From contig BSBG01000005.1 in assembly GCA_030159235.1 (NCBI GenBank), positions 186,001 through 250,000 on the forward strand: a stretch of DNA of 64,000 bases, given 5' to 3'. Each line of letters begins with the position of its first letter. Position 1 is the stretch's first letter. The notes under the pieces were generated by a model, which did not search any database, was not told the DNA's origin, and worked only from the letters and a program-made list of their open reading frames with translations. Source of the DNA: Bacillus safensis (GTDB taxonomy: Bacteria; Bacillota; Bacilli; Bacillales; Bacillaceae). Shown piece by piece: positions 54,714-63,970 of the stretch. The position numbers and the translations under genes were made by a program.

Positions 54714-55034
54714 ATGGGATTTGATCAAATATTAAATGGCTGGAACGAAGAATTACTAGAAGCAGAAGGAGTGCTTGAAATCATCTTGATTTTACTTCTT
54801 CTTCGTCTTTTAGAGGAAAGTGATGAAGAGAGTGTGTCAGACATCAAAGAATTACTTCGTCCATGGCTTGAGCTTGGTATTCCGGTGCCGCGTGTTCATT
54901 TAGTCAATGGTGATGTACTTCAAAACGTGGTTGTTGTGCAATTGTTTGATACGGTTGCGGTCTTTAAAAACGCGACAAATCAGCTAAGAGTAAGTGTTCC
55001 TTATGTGAACATTGTCAGCTGGGGGGCTTTTTAA
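54714..55034 (+). CDS. cgeC: spore crust protein CgeC
   Basis: 106 residues. A hydrophobic acidic helix (EGVLEIILILLLLRLLEE) then a small beta domain much like that of CgeA (VPRVHLVNGDVLQNVVVVQLF). B. subtilis CgeC has 101 residues. GAGAGAGGG precedes the ATG; cgeD follows 23 bases on. Confidence 0.85.
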   Translation: MGFDQILNGWNEELLEAEGVLEIILILLLLRLLEESDEESVSDIKELLRPWLELGIPVPRVHLVNGDVLQNVVVVQLFDTVAVFKNATNQLRVSVPYVNIVSWGAF

Positions 55035-55057
55035 TCTAAATAAAAAGGATAATGATC

Positions 55058-56347
55058 ATGAAAGTATCGGTGATTTTAACAAGCTACAATAAACCTGATT
55101 TCATTGATCGTGTGCTAAAGAGTATGGTAGAACAAACGTATCCGCATTGGGAGCTTTTGATGATGGATGATGGCTCAGAACAAGGCACCATTCAAAAGAT
55201 CCAGCCCTATTTAGGTGATGAACGCATTCATCTGTATTCATATACGGTTCATCCTGCAAAACGGCTGTTAACCGCACGATATGCGACGCTTATTAATGAA
55301 GCGTTAACGCATATAACAGGTGAACTGATTTGTTATTTAACCGATGATACCGTGTACCATAAAGATCGTTTGCATAAAATGGTGGAGGTTTTTCAGTCGA
55401 AGCCTCATATAGATATTGTGTATTCCTCGCAGCGAGTCGTCCATGTTGATCAGCATTTAGTAGAAACGATGAGTTTTGTTCGTGAAGCAGATCAAATCTT
55501 AGACCATGCGTCCTTTCAAGTGGATCATTGTTCGGTCATGCACAGAAGGCGCTTGCTTCCACTGATTCATGAAAAATACGGGCAATATTGGGATGATGAG
55601 CCAAAGCACTGGCATCATGCAGATTCTGTTTTTTGGATGAGGCTGAATCATTTTGCTGCGTTTTATCCATTAAAAGATGTACTTGATACAACGTATAAAA
55701 CGCCACATTCCTTTCATCATATGTTTTCAAGTATGCCTTATGATTTAATTGACGGAACGGTCATTGAAAAAGAAGGGGATTACTTTCAAATCGCAGGCGG
55801 TAATCTTCATGGAATTGAAAGGCGCTGGATAAATGAAAAAAATAGGCGTGCAATTCGCGTCCCGCTGTTATGTGCGATGAAATATGAAATGAAAGAGAAG
55901 CTGGCAGTTCCCAATTATACAGTCGTTACCCCCGATCGTGGGGAAACGTACTTTTATATTGAAGATCAGAAAAAAAGACGGTTCGCTTCAAAACGTGACG
56001 TGCAATATTTTCAGTTTCATTCAAAGGAGATCTATACGATTTCAAATGAGCAGCTGCAGACATTTAAAGATGGCAGCGTCATCCAAGTTTCTCCTGCATT
56101 CAGTCCGCCAAACAGGCGTCTGTTTAAATGGAAACAAGATGTCTATTTACTTGTGCATCATACCTTTTGCCGTATTGATCCTGAGGTTGTAAAGCGATTT
56201 GCTTTTTATCATCAGCCCATTAAGCTATACCCATACCAATTTACATTGTTTCAGGAAGGAAAGCCGATTGTGCCGCTGTATATGGAATCGCTGCAGGAAT
56301 TCGATATGTCTCTTTATCAAACATCCGGGCGAAAGCACTCCTCATAA
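55058..56347 (+). CDS. cgeD: spore-surface glycosyltransferase CgeD (GT2)
   Basis: 429 residues. N-terminal GT-A domain of family 2: VSVILTSYNKPDFI, LLMMDDGSEQG and CYLTDDTVYH (DxD-like) within the first 100. The remaining 220 residues are lineage-specific and beta rich. ATG at 55058 has AAAGGA at ten bases; an ATG six bases earlier is too close. It probably adds sugar to crust proteins such as CgeA. Confidence 0.88.
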   Translation: MKVSVILTSYNKPDFIDRVLKSMVEQTYPHWELLMMDDGSEQGTIQKIQPYLGDERIHLYSYTVHPAKRLLTARYATLINEALTHITGELICYLTDDTVYHKDRLHKMVEVFQSKPHIDIVYSSQRVVHVDQHLVETMSFVREADQILDHASFQVDHCSVMHRRRLLPLIHEKYGQYWDDEPKHWHHADSVFWMRLNHFAAFYPLKDVLDTTYKTPHSFHHMFSSMPYDLIDGTVIEKEGDYFQIAGGNLHGIERRWINEKNRRAIRVPLLCAMKYEMKEKLAVPNYTVVTPDRGETYFYIEDQKKRRFASKRDVQYFQFHSKEIYTISNEQLQTFKDGSVIQVSPAFSPPNRRLFKWKQDVYLLVHHTFCRIDPEVVKRFAFYHQPIKLYPYQFTLFQEGKPIVPLYMESLQEFDMSLYQTSGRKHSS

Positions 56348-56362
56348 GAGGGGTGCTTTTTT
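56332..56362 (+). terminator. terminator after cgeD
   Basis: AAAGCAC-CCTC and GAGG-GTGCTTT arms around ATAA (one mismatch) then six T residues; the cgeD stop is inside. Confidence 0.88.
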
Positions 56363-56448
56363 AGCAATGAAAGCAGGAAGTAGAAAGGAAAAAGCGAAAC
56401 ATGAAAAGGATAGGGAACCAATTGGGGATGATTAAGCCGCTGAAAACT

Positions 56449-56470
56449 CGGCAATAGATGCCGGTTTTTT
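56449..56470 (+). terminator. second small terminator before the sigma-54 activator gene
   Basis: CGGCA/TGCCG arms with a five-base loop, followed by six T residues. Together with the previous hairpin it isolates the activator gene from cgeD. Confidence 0.6.
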
Positions 56471-56494
56471 GGCACTGAAAGTGAGGGGGAAAGA

Positions 56495-57871
56495 ATGGGG
56501 AAGGTTGTTGAAAGAGCAGATTGGTTTGAATTAATTTTGGAAGCCATCGATGAAGCCATTCACGTTGTAGATGATCAAGGGATGACGATCTTTTACAATC
56601 ATAATGCCGCTAAGTTTGACTGTTTACAAAAAGAAGAGGTGATTGGCAAGTACATCCTTGATGTGTATCCCTCTTTAACTGAAAAAACAAGTACACTCAT
56701 GCATGTTTTGAGAACAGGGAAGCCGGTTTATCATTCGCTGCAAACCTATTTGAATAAAAATGGGGAAAGAATTGAAACAGTGAACACAACATTGCCCATT
56801 ATTGAAGATAACGAGTTAATAGGCGCGGTCGAAGTCGCAAAAGATGTATCAAAGCTGTCAGCCCTTTCCAACCGTTTAGGTCAAAAAAAGCGAACACATG
56901 GCGTGGCTGGGAGAGAACAAATGCATGACTTTTCTTCATTTTTAACAAATGATCCGCTTTTAAAAGAAATGCTTGAAAAGGCAAAAAAAGCAGCGGCTTA
57001 TCCATCATCAGTTGTTGTCTACGGGGAAACTGGGACAGGAAAAGAAGTGCTCGTTCAAGCCATTGTCCATGAATCTGACCGAAAAAACCAAGTGTTCATT
57101 CCGCAAAACTGCGCAGCACTCCCAGAATCATTACTTGAGAGTCTATTGTTCGGATCTGTCAAAGGGAGCTATACAGGCGCAATTGATCGCAAGGGTCTTT
57201 TCGAATTAGCTGATGGGGGCACCCTTTTTCTTGATGAACTGCAAGCGATGCCGCTCACGCTACAGACGAAATTATTACGTGTGTTAGAAGATGGCGTTGT
57301 GCGCCGCATCGGTGATGCAGCATCCATTCAAGTGGACGTTCGACTCATTACTGCGCTCAATATGGACCCATTCGAAGCAGTGAAAAAGCAAATTTTACGA
57401 GAAGACTTATTTTATAGACTGCATGTGTCATCTTTTCATATACCGCCGCTTCGTGAGAGAAAGCAAGATATCCCGCTGCTCTCCCGCCATTTCATTCAAA
57501 CCTATCATCATCAGTTTTCAAAAAACGTCACACGCCTATCTGAAGAAACGGAACAATTGTTTATGGACCACCACTGGCCGGGGAACGTCAGAGAATTAAA
57601 ACATACCATAGAGCATTCCGTGTTGATGATGCCAAAGGAAGCGGAAGAGATCACCCCTCTATACCTTCCGGCTCATTTACGTGCGCATAAGCTGGATAAA
57701 GGAACACCTAAGTTCTCCTTAAAAAGTCAAGTGTCTTCATTTGAACAAACGTTGATTCAAGAAGCTTTAAATCAGCATAATGGAAATATTAAAAAAACCG
57801 CCGCCGCCTTAAACATCCCTCGACAAACGCTGCAATATAAACTGAAGAAATATACAGATGCCGAAATATAG
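56495..57871 (+). CDS. sigma-54 (SigL)-dependent transcriptional activator, PAS-AAA+-Fis
   Basis: 458 residues. PAS sensor about 10-120 ([21 protein letters not shown]). AAA+ domain about 150-375: Walker [12 protein letters not shown], sigma-54 contact loop GSYTGA, Walker [13 protein letters not shown], arginine finger [12 protein letters not shown]. Fis-type helix-turn-helix at the end ([20 protein letters not shown]). RocR-like. ATG follows AGGGGGAAAG. It is immediately upstream of kamA, whose promoter is of the -24/-12 type, so kamA is its likely target. B. subtilis 168 has yodPQRST-cgeE here instead. Confidence 0.92.
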   Translation: MGKVVERADWFELILEAIDEAIHVVDDQGMTIFYNHNAAKFDCLQKEEVIGKYILDVYPSLTEKTSTLMHVLRTGKPVYHSLQTYLNKNGERIETVNTTLPIIEDNELIGAVEVAKDVSKLSALSNRLGQKKRTHGVAGREQMHDFSSFLTNDPLLKEMLEKAKKAAAYPSSVVVYGETGTGKEVLVQAIVHESDRKNQVFIPQNCAALPESLLESLLFGSVKGSYTGAIDRKGLFELADGGTLFLDELQAMPLTLQTKLLRVLEDGVVRRIGDAASIQVDVRLITALNMDPFEAVKKQILREDLFYRLHVSSFHIPPLRERKQDIPLLSRHFIQTYHHQFSKNVTRLSEETEQLFMDHHWPGNVRELKHTIEHSVLMMPKEAEEITPLYLPAHLRAHKLDKGTPKFSLKSQVSSFEQTLIQEALNQHNGNIKKTAAALNIPRQTLQYKLKKYTDAEI

Positions 57872-57889
57872 GCACTTCAATCCATTGAA
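57859..57889 (+). promoter_or_regulatory. candidate upstream activator sites for the kamA promoter
   Basis: TTCAATCCATTGAA (57876-57889) is a perfect 6+2+6 palindrome, and TGCCGAAATATAGGCA (57859-57874) is an interrupted one. They lie about 80-100 bases before the predicted start, the usual distance for enhancer sites of sigma-54 activators. Confidence 0.5.
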
Positions 57890-57937
57890 TATGACGGGTA
57901 AAGCTCCTTTTGTAAAGAATAGGGGCATTTTCCCATG

Positions 57938-57955
57938 TTGGCACATAACTTGCAT
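57938..57955 (+). promoter_or_regulatory. sigma-54 (SigL) promoter of kamA
   Basis: TTGGCAC, five bases, TTGCAT: the -24 GG and -12 GC are exactly placed and all consensus bases (TGGCACn5TTGC) are present. Transcription would start near 57966, giving a 23-base leader. Confidence 0.92.
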
Positions 57956-57988
57956 AGTATAGAGTGAATGCTGATAGGGGGAATGGAT

Positions 57989-59389
57989 ATGAATCAGAAA
58001 TTGTATGAACCGGGGCGTCATTGGAAGGACATTGAGCTTTGGAAGGATGTACCTGAGGAAAAGTGGAACGACTGGATTTGGCAGCTGACGCATACCGTGA
58101 AAACACTTGAGGATTTAGAAAAAATCGTCAACTTAACAGAAGAAGAAAGAGAAGGGGTGAAGATTTCCACCAAAACCATTCCACTCAACATTACACCCTA
58201 CTATGCCTCACTGATGAATCCAGATGATCCAAGATGTCCAGTACGTATGCAATCTGTGCCAATTGCCAAGGAGCTTCATAAAACAAAATATGATTTGGAA
58301 GATCCGCTACATGAAGATGAGGACTCGCCTGTCCCGGGTTTAACGCACCGATATCCAGATCGTGTGCTGTTTCTTGTGACAAATCAGTGCTCCATGTACT
58401 GCCGCTATTGTACGAGAAGACGTTTCTCTGGCCAAATCGGTATGGGCGTGCCGAAAAAGCAGTTAGATGCTGCCATTGGATATATTAGAGAAACTCCTGA
58501 GGTGCGAGATGTGTTGATTTCCGGCGGAGATGGGCTGTTAATCAATGATCAAGTGCTTGAATATATTTTGAAAAATTTACGAGACATTCCGCACGTGGAG
58601 ATCATTCGAATTGGAACCCGGGCTCCGGTTGTCTTTCCGCAGCGTATTACAGATGAGCTGTGCGAGATTTTGAAAAAATATCACCCGGTTTGGCTGAATA
58701 CCCATTTCAACACAAGTATTGAAATTACAAAAGAAGCAAAAGAAGCATGCGAACGTCTTGTGAATGCCGGTGTCCCGGTAGGTAATCAGGCCGTCATCCT
58801 TGCAGGCATTAACGACAGTGTGCCGATTATGAAGAAGCTGATGCACGATCTCGTGAAGATTCGGGTCAGACCCTATTATATTTATCAATGTGATTTATCT
58901 GAGGGTATTGGCCACTTTAGAACACCAGTATCAAAAGGGCTTGAAATCATGGAGGGCTTAAGAGGGCATACGAGCGGTTATGCAGTACCAAGCTTTGTTG
59001 TAGATGCACCAGGAGGCGGAGGAAAGATCGCCTTACAGCCAAATTATTTATTATCGCAAAGCCCTGACAAAGTCGTCCTTCGTAACTTCGAAGGTGTCAT
59101 CACCTCTTATCCAGAACCAGAGCATTACGTCGCTGGCCAGGCAGATGCGTATTTCAATGAAATTTATGAAGAGAAACAAGAACCGGCAATTGGTGTTACT
59201 GCACTATTTCAGGATGAAGCGAGATCGTTTACACCTGAGAACTTAAGCCGAATGAGACGAAGAGAAGCTTATGAGACAAATCCTGAGCATGACACACTCA
59301 AAAACAAACGTGAAAAACGAGATGAATTAAAAGAGAAGAAATATCAAGCGCAGCTCAAAAAAGAACAAACCGTAAAGGAGGAGAAATAA
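57989..59389 (+). CDS. kamA: lysine 2,3-aminomutase
   Basis: 466 residues. Radical-SAM cluster motif CSMYCRYCTRRRF near residue 132 (C-x3-C-x2-C), SAM-contacting ISGGDGLL near 173, and the PLP lysine in the C-terminal DAPGGGGKIAL region. It turns L-lysine into beta-lysine. In B. subtilis it lies in the SigE-controlled kamA-yodP-T group; here yodP (beta-lysine acetyltransferase) and the others are missing and SigL control is indicated. ATG at 57989 is seven bases from AGGGGG. yokU follows two bases after. Confidence 0.95.
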   Translation: MNQKLYEPGRHWKDIELWKDVPEEKWNDWIWQLTHTVKTLEDLEKIVNLTEEEREGVKISTKTIPLNITPYYASLMNPDDPRCPVRMQSVPIAKELHKTKYDLEDPLHEDEDSPVPGLTHRYPDRVLFLVTNQCSMYCRYCTRRRFSGQIGMGVPKKQLDAAIGYIRETPEVRDVLISGGDGLLINDQVLEYILKNLRDIPHVEIIRIGTRAPVVFPQRITDELCEILKKYHPVWLNTHFNTSIEITKEAKEACERLVNAGVPVGNQAVILAGINDSVPIMKKLMHDLVKIRVRPYYIYQCDLSEGIGHFRTPVSKGLEIMEGLRGHTSGYAVPSFVVDAPGGGGKIALQPNYLLSQSPDKVVLRNFEGVITSYPEPEHYVAGQADAYFNEIYEEKQEPAIGVTALFQDEARSFTPENLSRMRRREAYETNPEHDTLKNKREKRDELKEKKYQAQLKKEQTVKEEK

Positions 59390-59391
59390 CC

Positions 59392-59673
59392 TTGCTGACA
59401 TGCGATTGGTGTGAGGAAAACAAAGCAAACAGAGAGCAGACAACAGTTTACTGGGAACTGATCACTGGCACACAATCAATTGAAATCATCGAAACGCCGT
59501 CCATTTCCTGCACGCACTGCGGGATGACCTATCAAAAGGATGAGACGGTCAAAGAGATAGAAGATCAATTAATTTTAGTGGACCAGACAAAACTTCCAGA
59601 AAAAATCTCATACGAAGAATTAATGAGCATGGAGCGGTTATTAAAGCGAAATTACTTTGACTTTTCATCATAA
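59392..59673 (+). CDS. yokU: small zinc-finger protein YokU
   Basis: 93 residues. Two C-x2-C pairs, CDWCEEN at the start and CTHCGMTY near 45, make a YgiT-like zinc-binding fold. TTG start, AAGGAGG 11 bases upstream, two bases after kamA, so it is co-transcribed. Present next to kamA in many Bacillus genomes. No partner antitoxin-type DNA-binding domain is attached. Confidence 0.87.
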   Translation: MLTCDWCEENKANREQTTVYWELITGTQSIEIIETPSISCTHCGMTYQKDETVKEIEDQLILVDQTKLPEKISYEELMSMERLLKRNYFDFSS

Positions 59674-59752
59674 GTTGTACCTCCGCCTATACAAGTCATC
59701 AAATTGCTGTATAATATAACAACAAAATAGAGTGTCGCGGAGGGAAAAACAG

Positions 59753-59977
59753 GTGAAGTCGTTTTACCATTATTTAATGAAATACAGACATCCAAAACCG
59801 AAAGATGAAATCAGCCATTTTGCAAATGCTGCTTACGAGGATCACAGCTTTCCTAAAGCTTCCACTGATTATTATGAGCTGTGCGCTTATTTAGAATTAA
59901 ATGGTGATTATTTAAGCTCAATGACAACATTTGACGAAGCGTTTGAGCAATACGAAGTAGAAGTCAAAAAAAAATAA
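59753..59977 (+). CDS. yozE: YozE, UPF0346 family
   Basis: 74 residues, the same as B. subtilis YozE: SFYHYLMKYRHPKPKDEISHFAN, then FPKASTDYYELCAYLEL. Helical SAM-like fold by structure; function unknown. GTG at 59753 has GGAGGG seven bases upstream. A perfect -10 (TATAAT near 59710) stands ahead. Confidence 0.93.
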   Translation: MKSFYHYLMKYRHPKPKDEISHFANAAYEDHSFPKASTDYYELCAYLELNGDYLSSMTTFDEAFEQYEVEVKKK

Positions 59978-59986
59978 CACGCAACC

Positions 59987-60016
59987 GCTTGTTCCGTATG
60001 GGAGAAGCGGTTTTTT
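59987..60016 (+). terminator. terminator after yozE
   Basis: AACCGCTT and AAGCGGTT arms with a 13-base loop then T residues. Confidence 0.88.
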
Positions 60017-60121
60017 CATGAGAAATAAAATGGCGTTTTGCATGGTGTGGTTGCCCATGCAGAATTCCTTGCGCCGGCATACGATACGTTAAGACCAAAA
60101 GTCGGGCAAGGGGGAGACAGA

Positions 60122-60802
60122 ATGAAGGCGAAAGCACCAAAATATCAAGTAGGGGATATTGTCGTCGTTGTCATGTACGGCACAGTCGGAACGATTACAA
60201 AAGTCCATCAAATTGACCAGCACTATCTATATGAGGTCAATCATAATGAGGTGCTTTATTTTGAAACATCACTTCAGCTTTACGATGAGTATAGCGGGGT
60301 GATTGTGGATACAGAAAAGCTGGACATTGAATATGAGTTCCTCATTGGCGATGTTGTATATGTAAAAGATTACGGAAAAGAGCTATTTAAAATCATTGGT
60401 CATCGGACTGAAATTTGGCGCTACCTTGAAGATGGCTGGGAAGATGTCATTTACGAACTCACGAGGCTAAAAGACGGAGAGTGGCTGGAAACAGAAGAAG
60501 AAGATTTAACGCTTGTTCTGAGGAAATATGAGATGGACCAGTTTGTTCATCAGCTTCTTTTTGTGCATTACGTCGGAGAAACTTCAAAAGAGTTAGAAGA
60601 AGATATGGTCCAAACGGCTCTATTACAGCTAGAAGAGAAACAAGAAAGCGAAGCTTCACTAGAATTCCTCGCTGTATCTATAGTGGATGAGCTTCTTGAT
60701 ATTTATAATGATTATAAAATTCTCTACGAATTTTTCAAAGATCCAGAATATAAGGACATGATGGATTTTATTCTGGAAAGTTTAAACGAACATTTTGGTT
60801 AA
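60122..60802 (+). CDS. yodN: YodN-like protein
   Basis: 226 residues. Begins with two SH3-like beta repeats (YQVGDIVVVVMYGTVGTITK and FLIGDVVYVKDYGKELFKI) and ends in an acidic helical domain. No catalytic motif seen. By position it is yodN of B. subtilis. ATG at 60122 has AAGGGGGAG; the frame continues upstream without such a site. Confidence 0.8.
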   Translation: MKAKAPKYQVGDIVVVVMYGTVGTITKVHQIDQHYLYEVNHNEVLYFETSLQLYDEYSGVIVDTEKLDIEYEFLIGDVVYVKDYGKELFKIIGHRTEIWRYLEDGWEDVIYELTRLKDGEWLETEEEDLTLVLRKYEMDQFVHQLLFVHYVGETSKELEEDMVQTALLQLEEKQESEASLEFLAVSIVDELLDIYNDYKILYEFFKDPEYKDMMDFILESLNEHFG

Positions 60803-60933
60803 AGAAAGACTTGTCCTAACACGAATAAAAAATAAGGCACACAAAAAAATGCAATCACATAAAACCATCCCCTCAAGATACGGCCCATCACCTGATCAAA
60901 TGTTTCTCCATCTAATATGCTTAACCATTTCAT
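60799..60933 (-). CDS. 44-residue membrane micro-protein
   Basis: Minus-strand ATG at 60933, with GGGG nine and GAGG three bases upstream. The peptide has a soluble head (MKWLSILDGETFDQVMGRI) and one strong span (GWFYVIAFFCVPYFLFVLG). It converges on yodN with a four-base overlap of the stops. A longer frame to 61053 is open but would collide with the yozD ribosome site and lacks its own. Family not recognised. Confidence 0.5.
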   Translation of the reverse strand: MKWLSILDGETFDQVMGRILRGWFYVIAFFCVPYFLFVLGQVFL

Positions 60934-61052
60934 TGCCTCAAGCCCCTTTTCTTTTTGTTTACTGCATTTATATGTATGGAATGCGCCATTATGACAAACT
61001 GTAATAAAAAACAGGCAGCGTTCATACATCATAAAAAAGGAGGCGGAATGCA

Positions 61053-61223
61053 ATGAAAGAAGCAGATTTGGTGATTGATACAGAGGAAATTGCGGAGTTC
61101 TTCTACATGGAGCTGATCAAAAGAGGGTACATACCTGCTGAGCTTGAAACGTTTGAGCTGGCTGACATTACATTTGAATATTTGCTAAAAAAAGCAATGA
61201 TAGTTGAAGAAGAAGCATGGTAG
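61053..61223 (+). CDS. yozD: small acidic protein YozD
   Basis: 56 residues, below usual cut-offs. AAAAGGAGG eight bases before the ATG. Pattern: VIDTEEIAEFFYMELIKRGY, then ELADITFEYLLKKAMI, an acidic helical protein matching YozD of B. subtilis in sequence type and place. Function not known to me. Confidence 0.87.
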   Translation: MKEADLVIDTEEIAEFFYMELIKRGYIPAELETFELADITFEYLLKKAMIVEEEAW

Positions 61224-61273
61224 GCACTATACTTTGAAGAGATTCTGAAGAGAGAGGGAGGGGAATCTTTCGC

Positions 61274-61882
61274 GTGTATATCCTATTTCTTTTCATTTTA
61301 TTTGGTGCCATTGCTGGGCTCGTAGTATCTGGGGCATGTCAAGATTTGGACAACCAGATCATTTTATGGTTTGAAAGCATCAGACTCCCTTTTTTAAATG
61401 ATGTCATGCTAGCTTTGACGGACTTTGGCATCAGCGCGCTGCTCGTTCCAATCATGCTCATTTTTAGTGTGGTCCTGTTTATGTATAAGCGCTACTACTC
61501 TATCATGATGCTTTTTCTCTTATATCTGACAGAAAAAACAATCAATCATGAATTAAAGGGATTGTTTGCTAGAGAGCGTCCAGCTTTTGAGCATCTTGTC
61601 AAAGAAACGTATTACAGTTTTCCGAGCGGACATTCGATGAATGCAGCCACAATCTATCCTTTTATGGCTTATCTAATAGTGGAGATGATTCCATGGCTGA
61701 AAGAAAGGCAAAAAATCGTCTATTTGATCACGGGACTGGGTGTCCTAGTCATTGGCATCAGCCGGATGTATATCGGCGTGCATTATTTGACAGATGTCGC
61801 AGGAGGCTTTGCGATAGGACTCGCTTTATTTCTCATTTGTAAAAAGATTGACGAAAGATTGTCTGTCATTCGACAAAAATAG
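61274..61882 (+). CDS. yodM: PAP2-family phosphatase YodM
   Basis: 202 residues, six membrane spans. The three phosphatase motifs are present: ELKGLFARERP (K-x6-RP), YSFPSGHSM (PSGH) and SRMYIGVHYLTDVAGG (S-R-x5-H-x3-D). B. subtilis YodM dephosphorylates lipid phosphates such as phosphatidylglycerophosphate-type substrates. GTG start, GGGAGGGG ten bases upstream. Confidence 0.93.
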   Translation: MYILFLFILFGAIAGLVVSGACQDLDNQIILWFESIRLPFLNDVMLALTDFGISALLVPIMLIFSVVLFMYKRYYSIMMLFLLYLTEKTINHELKGLFARERPAFEHLVKETYYSFPSGHSMNAATIYPFMAYLIVEMIPWLKERQKIVYLITGLGVLVIGISRMYIGVHYLTDVAGGFAIGLALFLICKKIDERLSVIRQK

Positions 61883-61937
61883 AAGAAGGAAATTGACAGA
61901 TCCCAGCCAATTTTATTATAAAAGGGGAGGGATTTGA

Positions 61938-62255
61938 ATGCAATTGACGTTGAGATTTTTTCAAAAGAAACCTTCAGCATTTCACTTAACCATTTATCAG
62001 ACACCTGAATATGGCGCTGCAAGCGGGCATCAGCCTGTGTACCGGACAAAGATTGGCGGCAAAACACACCTTGATGTTCTGGAAAGAGCATTCTCGACAT
62101 TTAATGTACATGATACAGTCCCTCATGATTACAATGCGCGGTTTATCACAACAGGTGATATTGTTGTGATTGATGATAGGAAAAAGGGGAAGTGCTATTA
62201 TCAGCTTTTTCCGACAGGATGGAAACGCAGTGAACGACTGATGACGATAAGTTAA
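61938..62255 (+). CDS. yodL: YodL-like protein
   Basis: 105 residues, as in B. subtilis YodL. Soluble alpha/beta protein with a LPXTG-free, metal-free sequence: FHLTIYQTPEYGAASGHQPVY then DVLERAFSTFNVHDTVP. In B. subtilis forced YodL blocks the MreB-linked elongation machinery and is a sporulation-time gene; that role is inferred for this copy. GGGGAGGG precedes the ATG. Confidence 0.88.
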   Translation: MQLTLRFFQKKPSAFHLTIYQTPEYGAASGHQPVYRTKIGGKTHLDVLERAFSTFNVHDTVPHDYNARFITTGDIVVIDDRKKGKCYYQLFPTGWKRSERLMTIS

Positions 62256-62267
62256 ATAGATAATGGA

Positions 62268-62304
62268 TGATGCCAGCTTGAGATCCAGCTGGTATTTTCT
62301 TTTT
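62268..62304 (+). terminator. terminator after yodL
   Basis: ATGCCAGCT and AGCTGGTAT arms with a short loop, then T-rich sequence. Imperfect stem. Confidence 0.6.
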
Positions 62305-62367
62305 TGGTCCAGATCGTTTATAATAAATAGGATAAAATACATAGTAAACGTAAGTGGAGGCTAAAAA

Positions 62368-63063
62368 ATGAGTGTACATATTGGAGCAGAAAAAGGACAA
62401 ATTGCAGAAACGGTATTGCTGCCAGGCGATCCGCTTCGTGCGAAATATATTGCAGATACATATTTAGAAGATGTCGAGTGCTATAATGAAGTACGCGGAA
62501 TGTATGGTTATACTGGAACTTATAAAGGAAAACGCGTTTCTGTACAGGGCACTGGGATGGGTGTACCATCTATCTCGATTTATGTGAATGAACTCATTCA
62601 AAGCTATGATGTTCAAAACTTAATCCGCGTTGGATCTTGCGGAGCGATTAAAAAGGATGTCAACGTACGTGACGTCATTTTAGCCCAGACATCATCAACA
62701 GATTCACAAATGAACCGTGTGGCGTTTGGACCGATTGATTATGCGCCTTGCGCTGATTTTGGCCTTCTCAAGAAAGCCTATGACACAGCAGAAGCAAAAA
62801 ATGTAGCTGTACGTGTCGGTAATGTATTTACAGCAGACCAATTTTACAATGAAAAACCGCTTGAGCTCATGGCGCAATACGGTATCCTAGCCATTGAAAT
62901 GGAGACAACTGCTCTTTATTCTCTTGCAGCAAAATTTGATAGAAAAGCATTATCCATTTTGACAGTAAGTGATCATGTTCTCACAGGAGAAGAAACAACG
63001 TCTGAAGAGCGTCAAACGACGTTTGATGAAATGATCTTAATTGCACTAGATTCCGTTTTATAA
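62368..63063 (+). CDS. deoD: purine nucleoside phosphorylase DeoD
   Basis: 231 residues, hexameric PNP type. Phosphate-binding [13 protein letters not shown] near residue 18, [12 protein letters not shown] near 86, nucleoside site [13 protein letters not shown] near 177 and SDHVLTGEE near 203. It splits adenosine and other purine nucleosides for salvage, working with xpt/pbuX. GGAGG before the ATG. Confidence 0.96.
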   Translation: MSVHIGAEKGQIAETVLLPGDPLRAKYIADTYLEDVECYNEVRGMYGYTGTYKGKRVSVQGTGMGVPSISIYVNELIQSYDVQNLIRVGSCGAIKKDVNVRDVILAQTSSTDSQMNRVAFGPIDYAPCADFGLLKKAYDTAEAKNVAVRVGNVFTADQFYNEKPLELMAQYGILAIEMETTALYSLAAKFDRKALSILTVSDHVLTGEETTSEERQTTFDEMILIALDSVL

Positions 63064-63131
63064 TAGTATAAAGGGTGTGCTACAATGTAGCGCATCTTTA
63101 TTTTTTTAGAAGAGCAAAAGGAAGGTATGTC

Positions 63132-63962
63132 ATGAAGAAAAGCTACAAAATCCTCTCAATCGCATCGATTCTTGGTTTGACAGCCGCACTATCAGGCTGC
63201 CAGTTGCTGGATCAAAAAAGCGGTACATCTGAATCAAACAAAACAAACGAACAAAAAAGTGCAGCAAGTTCATCTCCCCAGCAAAACTCAAACGAACCGG
63301 CAGATTCATCGAATCAAGAGCTGACGTTAAAGAGTCAATATTTCAATGACATCAAGGTTGTGAGCGGTCTGAAAACCATTCAAAATCCTAAAAACGTGCT
63401 AGCACTTGTCAACAAAGAATACGCATTACCAGGAACCTATAAACCTTCTGATCTCGTTGTACCAAAAGTAGAATTCTCTTTTTCAGAGGATATTGAAAAA
63501 CGATATATCCGTAAAGAAGCAGCGGAAGCGCTTGAGACGTTATTCAAAGGTGCAAAAAAGGAAAACTTCGAGCTTGCTGCAGTATCTGGCTATCGCTCCT
63601 ATGACCGTCAAAAAGTCATTTTTGATAGTGAGGTCAAATTAAAAGGGAAAGAAAAAGCACAAGAAGCAGTCGCATTACCAGGTGAAAGTGAACATCAAAC
63701 AGGTCTTGCGATGGACATTTCCTCAAAAAGTGCCGGCTTTGAGATCTCGGAAAAGTTTGGTGAAACACCTGATGGCAAATGGGTGGCTAAAAACGCCTAT
63801 AAATATGGCTTTATCATCCGTTATCCAAAAGGAAAAGAAGACATTACAAAGTACGAATATGAGCCGTGGCATTTGCGATATGTTGGAAAAGAAGCAGCCA
63901 AAGCGATGCATGATCACGATTTAACATTTGAAGAATACATGAACAAAGTAAAGAAAATTTAA
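63132..63962 (+). CDS. yodJ: D-alanyl-D-alanine carboxypeptidase lipoprotein YodJ (VanY family)
   Basis: 276 residues. Lipoprotein signal with lipobox LSGC near residue 23, then a Ser/Asn-rich linker to about 65. The VanY/M15B domain has SGYRSYDRQ, the zinc motif SEHQTGLAMDIS (H-x6-D) and the final EPWHLRYVG (third His). It trims the last D-alanine of cell-wall peptides. ATG at 63132 follows AAAGGAAGG; upstream codons of the frame are not coding. Confidence 0.94.
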   Translation: MKKSYKILSIASILGLTAALSGCQLLDQKSGTSESNKTNEQKSAASSSPQQNSNEPADSSNQELTLKSQYFNDIKVVSGLKTIQNPKNVLALVNKEYALPGTYKPSDLVVPKVEFSFSEDIEKRYIRKEAAEALETLFKGAKKENFELAAVSGYRSYDRQKVIFDSEVKLKGKEKAQEAVALPGESEHQTGLAMDISSKSAGFEISEKFGETPDGKWVAKNAYKYGFIIRYPKGKEDITKYEYEPWHLRYVGKEAAKAMHDHDLTFEEYMNKVKKI

Positions 63963-63970
63963 ACAAGTTA

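Noticed and set aside
60933-61053. N-terminal extension of the 44-residue protein to 84 residues
   Set aside because: The extended start lies on top of the yozD start and ribosome site and has none of its own.
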